This document shows, piece by piece, positions 59,892 to 64,000 of a stretch of 64,000 nucleotides of DNA. Positions within the stretch are counted from its first letter, which is position 1, and each line of letters begins with the position of its first letter. The notes beneath the pieces are model-generated. The model did not search any database and was not told where the DNA came from. It worked only from the letters and a program-made list of their open reading frames with translations. The stretch comes from Cyanobacteria bacterium UBA2566 (GTDB lineage: Bacteria > Cyanobacteriota > Cyanobacteriia > Cyanobacteriales > Desertifilaceae). The stretch spans positions 1 to 64,000 of the forward strand of contig DDLS01000062.1 in the NCBI GenBank assembly GCA_002340255.1. Direction: 5' to 3'. The translations under genes were made by a program, and so were the position numbers.

Positions 59892-61331
59892 TCATTTCTC
59901 CTGTTCGCTAATTAACTGTCCCAAGGTTTCCATGGCTTGTTCGATTTGTGGTGACCACGGTAAACCGGAATTGAGCCGGAAACAATTGCCATAGCTTCCA
60001 GATGGTGAAAACATAATTCCTGGGGAAATACTGATCTTATGTTGACCCGCTCTGTAGAAGAGGTCCATGGCATCGAAGTGGGGAGGAAGTTCAATCCAAA
60101 GTACATGACCGCCTGTAGGACGCGTAACTTTTGTGTCTTCAGGGAAGTGATGACAAATGGCTTGAATCATTTGTAGCATTTGCTGTTCATAAGCGCGGCG
60201 CAGGTTTCGCACATGGCGATCGTATCCTCCATTGGCTAAAAAGGCACTGATCGCCAGTTGACTGGCCGGAGAAGTACTCATATTTACTGTTAGCTTAAGT
60301 CGTTCCACTGTAGATTGATAGCGTCCGGGAATGGCCCAACCGACACGCAATCCTGGAGATAAAACCTTACTATAGGAAGCACAGTATAAAACAAATCCAT
60401 CTTTATCAAAGGCTTTGATGGCTTTAGGGCGATCGCCATCAAAGGACAAGTCACCATAAACATCATCTTCAATCAGGGGAATTTGATACCGGGCGAGTAA
60501 TTCCACTAGGTCTTGTTTTTTCTCATTGCTCATGCAAGTTCCCAGGGGATTACTAAAATTAGAGACGAGGGCACAGGCGCTAATTTGTTTCCGTTTGAGA
60601 GCCGTTTCTAGGGCAGTGAGACAAATTCCTTCCCTGGGATGGGTGGGGAGTTCTAACGCTCGCAAATGAAGTATAGATAGGGTTTCGAGTAATCCATAAT
60701 AGCACGGGGAGGCGATCGCCACGGTATCTCCGGGTTGGGTGGTTGCTCGTAAGGATAAATACACTGCTTCCGTGGCTCCATGGGTGGCCACAATTTGATC
60801 TGGGGTTACTGCACAGTCCGCATCCAATAACCGTCTGGCGATCGCCCGGCGAAATTCAAGACATCCTGGAGGCGGAGTATAACTATGGACTAAGGTTGGA
60901 TCTTGGCGCATCACTTGACCCATGAGACGGTTTAAGGTGGACAGAGGAAATAAGTCCATTCCGGGTACAGCAGCTCCAAGTTGAATGATTTCTGGATCGC
61001 GGAGCATAGAATTCACTTGAAAGACGAGGGACGTATCCACTCGACAGGATTTTTGGGTTGGGGAAGAGCGATCCGGTTCCGGAGGCGATTTAAGCGAGCG
61101 TACAAAATAGCCAGATTGGGGTTTAGCCCCAATGAGTCCCCGGTCTTCTAAGAGACGATAGGCTTCTAAGGCAGTAGAAATACTCACTGACATTTGTTGA
61201 TGGACTTTTCGCACCGAAGGCAGGCGATCGCCCGGTTGCAGGGTTCCTTCAGCAATTAAGGCCTGAATACGATTGGCCACCTGTTCATATAAGTTAGCGC
61301 CTTGGGTTTGCTCAATCGGTCGTAAGTGCAT
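59892..61331 (-). CDS. MocR/GntR-type aminotransferase-like regulator
   Basis: 479 residues. An N-terminal GntR winged-helix domain (NLYEQVANRIQALIAEGTLQPGDRLPSVRKVHQQMSVSISTALEAYRLLEDRGLI, about 14-70) is fused to a fold-type I aminotransferase domain. The PLP lysine is in YCASYSKVLSPGLRVGW (near 315-331), with NFSNPLG and EDDVYGDL supporting. MocR proteins are PLP-sensing transcription factors, and some also keep catalysis. A perfect 14-bp inverted repeat 30 bases upstream (61361-61397) is a likely autoregulatory site. Possible targets are itself and the divergent small gene. Confidence 0.92.
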   Translation of the reverse strand: MHLRPIEQTQGANLYEQVANRIQALIAEGTLQPGDRLPSVRKVHQQMSVSISTALEAYRLLEDRGLIGAKPQSGYFVRSLKSPPEPDRSSPTQKSCRVDTSLVFQVNSMLRDPEIIQLGAAVPGMDLFPLSTLNRLMGQVMRQDPTLVHSYTPPPGCLEFRRAIARRLLDADCAVTPDQIVATHGATEAVYLSLRATTQPGDTVAIASPCYYGLLETLSILHLRALELPTHPREGICLTALETALKRKQISACALVSNFSNPLGTCMSNEKKQDLVELLARYQIPLIEDDVYGDLSFDGDRPKAIKAFDKDGFVLYCASYSKVLSPGLRVGWAIPGRYQSTVERLKLTVNMSTSPASQLAISAFLANGGYDRHVRNLRRAYEQQMLQMIQAICHHFPEDTKVTRPTGGHVLWIELPPHFDAMDLFYRAGQHKISISPGIMFSPSGSYGNCFRLNSGLPWSPQIEQAMETLGQLISEQEK

Positions 61332-61360
61332 AACGCTCCAGTACAGTTATTGATCTTATC

Positions 61361-61397
61361 AACCATAACAGTTTCTAGAAGGAAAACTGTTATGGTT
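61361..61397. promoter_or_regulatory. Strong operator palindrome of the MocR-type gene
   Basis: AACCATAACAGTTT and AAACTGTTATGGTT form perfect 14-bp arms around CTAGAAGGA, 30 bases upstream of the regulator's ATG. An extra half-site ACAGTTAT lies at 61343-61350. A matching direct and inverted arrangement is usual for MocR-type operators. Binding is inferred. Confidence 0.7.
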
Positions 61398-61541
61398 ACA
61401 ATTTAGCTCAATTGCATCTGTTTTTTTTTCTGGCTTTTGTCCAAACTAGAGATATAGCAAGTAGGGGCAACGAATTTTTCGATTATTGACAGATTTCTAT
61501 CCCCTGTCTACCACCATTGATCAGCATTGAGGGCACGATCC

Positions 61542-61835
61542 ATGAAAAACACCACTACTGTTCCAGAAATCACGAAAGGATCGCAGTTACATTTAACCGA
61601 TCTAAAAAGCGTACCTCAGCTTCCCCATTCTATTTTTCCAGGAGATCGCCTCCAGAAGCTTTGGAACTATTTTGTTGCCATTTGGTGGTACAGCGATGAA
61701 CCTCGCATTACCGAGAAAAAAGACCGAGATGGAAATTGGATTTATCACGTTTACGATCCCCTCAGCCACCAACACTTGATGTTTGACTCTGAGCAAGAGG
61801 TACGGGTTTGGCTAGAAGAGCGCTATTACGAGTAA
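61542..61835 (+). CDS. Small hypothetical protein, 97 residues
   Basis: 97 residues from the ATG at 61542, which is preceded by GAGG; a TTG five codons upstream is less likely. Soluble, with Trp-rich central parts (RLQKLWNYFVAIWWYSDEPRITEK) and an end (HLMFDSEQEVRVWLEERYYE) that suggest a small alpha/beta domain. I recognise it only as a cyanobacterial conserved hypothetical. It is divergent from the MocR-type gene, so the shared operator may control it too. Confidence 0.75.
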   Translation: MKNTTTVPEITKGSQLHLTDLKSVPQLPHSIFPGDRLQKLWNYFVAIWWYSDEPRITEKKDRDGNWIYHVYDPLSHQHLMFDSEQEVRVWLEERYYE

Positions 61836-61891
61836 GGAAACAATAGGGTTTTTCCCTTCCTTATTCTGAATTCCCTCCCCTCAGCGCTCTA

Positions 61892-62998
61892 TTACATCAA
61901 AACTAAATCATCTCGATGAACCACCGTATCCGAACCTTCGTATCCTAAAAGGTCAGGAATGTCATCCGAACGATAGCCCTTAATTAAATCTAATTCATCA
62001 CTGCCATAGTTGACGATTCCGCGAGCTACTTCCTTACCCTCAAGATCGCAAAGCGTCACGGCTTCTGAGACCTGAAATTGGCCGATTACCTCAGAGATTC
62101 CGACGGCTAATAGGGATTTTCCGCGATCGCAAATGGCCTTGACTGCACCTGGATCGAGAACCACAGTACCAGAGGGAACCAACCCATTGGCAATCCACCG
62201 TTTACGAGCATTTAGTGTTCGGGGAGCGGGATGAAATTGAGTGCCAATTTCATCCCCATCTAAAATCCGTGGAATTTGGTTGGGATAGCGTCCTTGCATA
62301 ATCACCATCCGCACTCCTGCATTGGTGGCAATACGAGCAGCCGCGATTTTGGTACTCATGCCTCCGGTACCCCAGGTAGAAGCCTCTCCCGCTTCCACCT
62401 CGGTTAACTCCTCCAGGTTATGAACGTGGGCAATAGGTTGCGCATCGGGAACCAAGTGGGGATCGGCAGAATAGAGTTTATCCACATCTGTGAGTAAAAA
62501 TAGCCAATCTGCTTCCACTAGACTGGCAACTAGGGCAGCTAGGGTATCGTTATCTCCAAATTTCCGTCTCAGTTCGTCTGTAGCAACGGTATCGTTTTCA
62601 TTGACGATGGGGATCGCACCTAAATCGAGTAGTTCTTGAAAGGCATCGTAGGCGTTGACATAGGAGACTCTTGATTCTAGATCTCTGCGAGTCAGTAGTA
62701 CTTGCGCGATCGCCTGATCGAGAGTGGTGAATAGGTCATCGTAAATCCGCATTAAGCGACCTTGGCCGACAGCGGCGATCGCCTGTTTGAGGGCAATATC
62801 ACGGGGGCGCTTTTTCAAGCCTAACCGCGAACACCCGACTCCGATGGCTCCCGAAGAGACTAAAATCACGCGATGTCCTTGGTGGCGCAGTTGGCTTAAG
62901 ACTTCAACTAATAGGGCTAAGGTGGATAGGGCCAAATTTCCGGTTTCCGGATCGGTCAGGCTGGACGTACCAATTTTAATGACAAGGGTTAGGGACAT
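61892..62998 (-). CDS. proB: Glutamate 5-kinase with PUA domain
   Basis: 368 residues. The amino-acid kinase domain has VIKIGTSSLT (6-15), VILVSSGAIGVGCSRLGL (near 39-56), IPIVNENDTVATDELRRKFGDNDTLAALVA (near 128-157) and WGTGGMSTKIAAARIA (near 210-225). A C-terminal PUA domain starts near 275 (GTVVDPG-like PSGTVVLDPGAVKAI). The enzyme phosphorylates glutamate in proline synthesis and is feedback-inhibited by proline. The proB-yqeG neighbourhood is conserved in cyanobacteria. Confidence 0.96.
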   Translation of the reverse strand: MSLTLVIKIGTSSLTDPETGNLALSTLALLVEVLSQLRHQGHRVILVSSGAIGVGCSRLGLKKRPRDIALKQAIAAVGQGRLMRIYDDLFTTLDQAIAQVLLTRRDLESRVSYVNAYDAFQELLDLGAIPIVNENDTVATDELRRKFGDNDTLAALVASLVEADWLFLLTDVDKLYSADPHLVPDAQPIAHVHNLEELTEVEAGEASTWGTGGMSTKIAAARIATNAGVRMVIMQGRYPNQIPRILDGDEIGTQFHPAPRTLNARKRWIANGLVPSGTVVLDPGAVKAICDRGKSLLAVGISEVIGQFQVSEAVTLCDLEGKEVARGIVNYGSDELDLIKGYRSDDIPDLLGYEGSDTVVHRDDLVLM

Positions 62999-63403
62999 AG
63001 AATATGCAACCCAAAATACAGCAGTTTACTCTGTTATAGAGTACAGGGTTGAATTCTCAAAACCTAAGTAGGGGCGAAACATGTTTCGCTCCTACTTCTT
63101 TTTAGCGATAGCAGAGAAGGGAGAGTTAGCCGATTCTCTATTGCCTATTGCCTCTTCCCTAGCATGAAGTGCTATATCTCGGCGATCGCAGAAGCGATCC
63201 CCAGCCTTACAGCAGCTTCCTTTACGATGTGGAAAGCGCCGGCTTCTCTATAGTGAGGGCCAGCGCTTTACCAGGGTAAAATATTTACAGGGATTTATCT
63301 TTAGGGTCTTTATATTGGCTGACCCCATTTGAATTAATTCTAATAATTGCATCAATTTGTTGATGATCCCCGATTCGTAATCTTTTCTTTATATTTCGTT
63401 TTT
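62999..63403. other. Intergenic region with hairpin repeat
   Basis: About 400 bases between proB and yqeG with no gene. It contains a GTAGGGGCGAAAC palindrome (63066-63097), a fragment of the TATAGCAG-type repeat with TTGCCTA heptamers (63107-63180), and AT-rich sequence toward yqeG. Nothing else is recognised. Confidence 0.5.
63066..63097. repeat. GTAGGGGCG hairpin repeat
   Basis: AAGTAGGGGCGAAACA and TGTTTCGCTCCTACTT form a near-perfect palindrome with one G-T. Related in its outer arms to 14451-14478. Confidence 0.65.
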
Positions 63404-63952
63404 TCAGGTTTTATCAAGATTTGTAAAGTTTTGTGCGGAAGGACTCAAGCGAGCGCCCAACATCTGAGATAACCACACTTCAAAGGATCGAACATCAAAA
63501 GGTCGATGACCGTGGTGGGGATCGACCATGGGTTCAACTAGAATTGTAAACATTCCCAAACGATTCCCAGCTAAGACATCTGTGAACAGGCGATCGCCAA
63601 CCATTGCGATCTGCTCAATCGGTAAACCCATATTTTCGGCAGCCTGACGCAATTTTCGCCGGGAAGGTTTAGCCGCTCCCATCATAAACGGTAAGTCTAA
63701 ACACTCAGCGATCGCCCGAATTCTAATCCAATTTAGGTTATTACTCACAAGCCAAATGGGAACCAAGGGTTTGATCTGTGCAATCCAATTTTTTAAGTCA
63801 TCAGAAGCACCTGGTGAATTTATGGGTACAAGAGTATCATCAACATCTAGGATCAGACCTTTGAGATCGTGCAAGCGCAACAAATCTGGCGTTAAATCCA
63901 AAATTGGGCCACCAAGAACGAGATCCGGTTGCAGGAGAAGATTAGAAGACAT
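63404..63952 (-). CDS. yqeG: YqeG family HAD IIIA-type phosphatase
   Basis: 182 residues from the ATG at 63950-63952; an ATG seven codons upstream (63971-63973) is equally allowed. The nucleophile motif LILDVDDTLVP (near 32-42), then WLVSNN (near 68-73), MGAAKPSRRKLRQAA and MVGDRLFTDVLAGNRLGM give the full HAD III set. YqeG is a phosphatidylglycerophosphatase-like HAD enzyme in Gram-positives and plants (PGP phosphatase), so a role in phosphatidylglycerol synthesis is plausible. It is followed by a partial gene upstream on the same strand. Confidence 0.9.
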   Translation of the reverse strand: MSSNLLLQPDLVLGGPILDLTPDLLRLHDLKGLILDVDDTLVPINSPGASDDLKNWIAQIKPLVPIWLVSNNLNWIRIRAIAECLDLPFMMGAAKPSRRKLRQAAENMGLPIEQIAMVGDRLFTDVLAGNRLGMFTILVEPMVDPHHGHRPFDVRSFEVWLSQMLGARLSPSAQNFTNLDKT

Positions 63953-63979
63953 AGGACAAAAAATGAGACCCATTTAGGG

Positions 63980-64000
63980 TTAACGTTGTTGGGCAACTTG
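63980..64000 (-). CDS. C-terminal end of an upstream gene (cut by window edge)
   Basis: Six codons (QVAQQR) followed by TAA, six bases before the upstream yqeG start. In many cyanobacteria a DUF3727 protein gene precedes yqeG, which would fit, but the piece is too short to identify and could be chance. Confidence 0.25.
   Translation of the reverse strand, partial: QVAQQR

Overview
The window comes from a cyanobacterial chromosome. It carries divergent psbH and psbN, the NDH-1MS CO2-uptake operon (ndhF3-ndhD3-cupA-cupS), the cyanobacterial type of glutamate-cysteine ligase, a CofH deazaflavin synthase, a DASH cryptochrome, and PEP-CTERM, COP23, DUF928 and DUF3146 proteins. The octamer GCGATCGC (HIP1) is very frequent. 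Many intergenic heptanucleotide tandem repeats and several families of small palindromic repeats suggest a filamentous, repeat-rich cyanobacterium; that finer placement is inference. No rRNA, phage, intact transposase or CRISPR array is visible. Two tRNAs are present (Val-TAC, Met-CAT).

Layout. 0-12.5 kb is mostly housekeeping: a ferredoxin-like NIL protein, an Hsp70 relative, a HAD phosphatase, a phosphoesterase, a membrane-anchored Clp-fold protease, pth, tatA, psbH/psbN, tRNA-Val, mazG, DUF751-rbfA and a GH3 glycosidase. 12.7-24.6 kb holds a PEP-CTERM surface protein, cobU, a 2-Cys peroxiredoxin with a clear terminator, tRNA-Met, a LysM/M23 envelope peptidase, trmL, gshA, a TrkA-N channel protein, and a divergent pirin/HxlR pair. 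24.6-30.7 kb is a signalling block: an AAA-like NTPase fused to WD40 repeats and split by a frameshift, an AAA-like NTPase fused to a GGDEF domain, and a DUF790 nuclease-like protein. 31-34.5 kb has gmhB and a GT9 glycosyltransferase (sugar/LPS assembly), a small gene flanked by inverted repeat copies, and an Rpn-like protein. 34.6-41.1 kb has ispD and the low-CO2 NDH-1MS operon, which here contains an extra secreted OB-fold gene.

41.3-50.3 kb is the most accessory-looking part. It has small hypotheticals, a DUF302 protein, a fibrillin-like protein, cry-DASH, a second PEP-CTERM protein with a long charged helical insertion, a broken DUF6940 gene, and an overlapping ParA-type ATPase/HEPN pair that looks like an RNase-based conflict module. 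50.4-64 kb returns to rsmB, secreted SH3 and COP23 proteins, a double trypsin/TPR protein, a lipoprotein, DUF1517, cofH, a MocR-type regulator with a strong palindromic operator, proB and yqeG.

The best candidates for something undescribed are the ParA-HEPN pair, the tandem AAA-WD40/AAA-GGDEF genes, and the OB-fold gene inserted in the CO2-uptake operon. The repeat landscape (a MITE-like 106-108 bp element, 59-60 bp palindromic elements, heptamer arrays) is also notable. All identifications are from reading protein motifs by eye; no database search was run.
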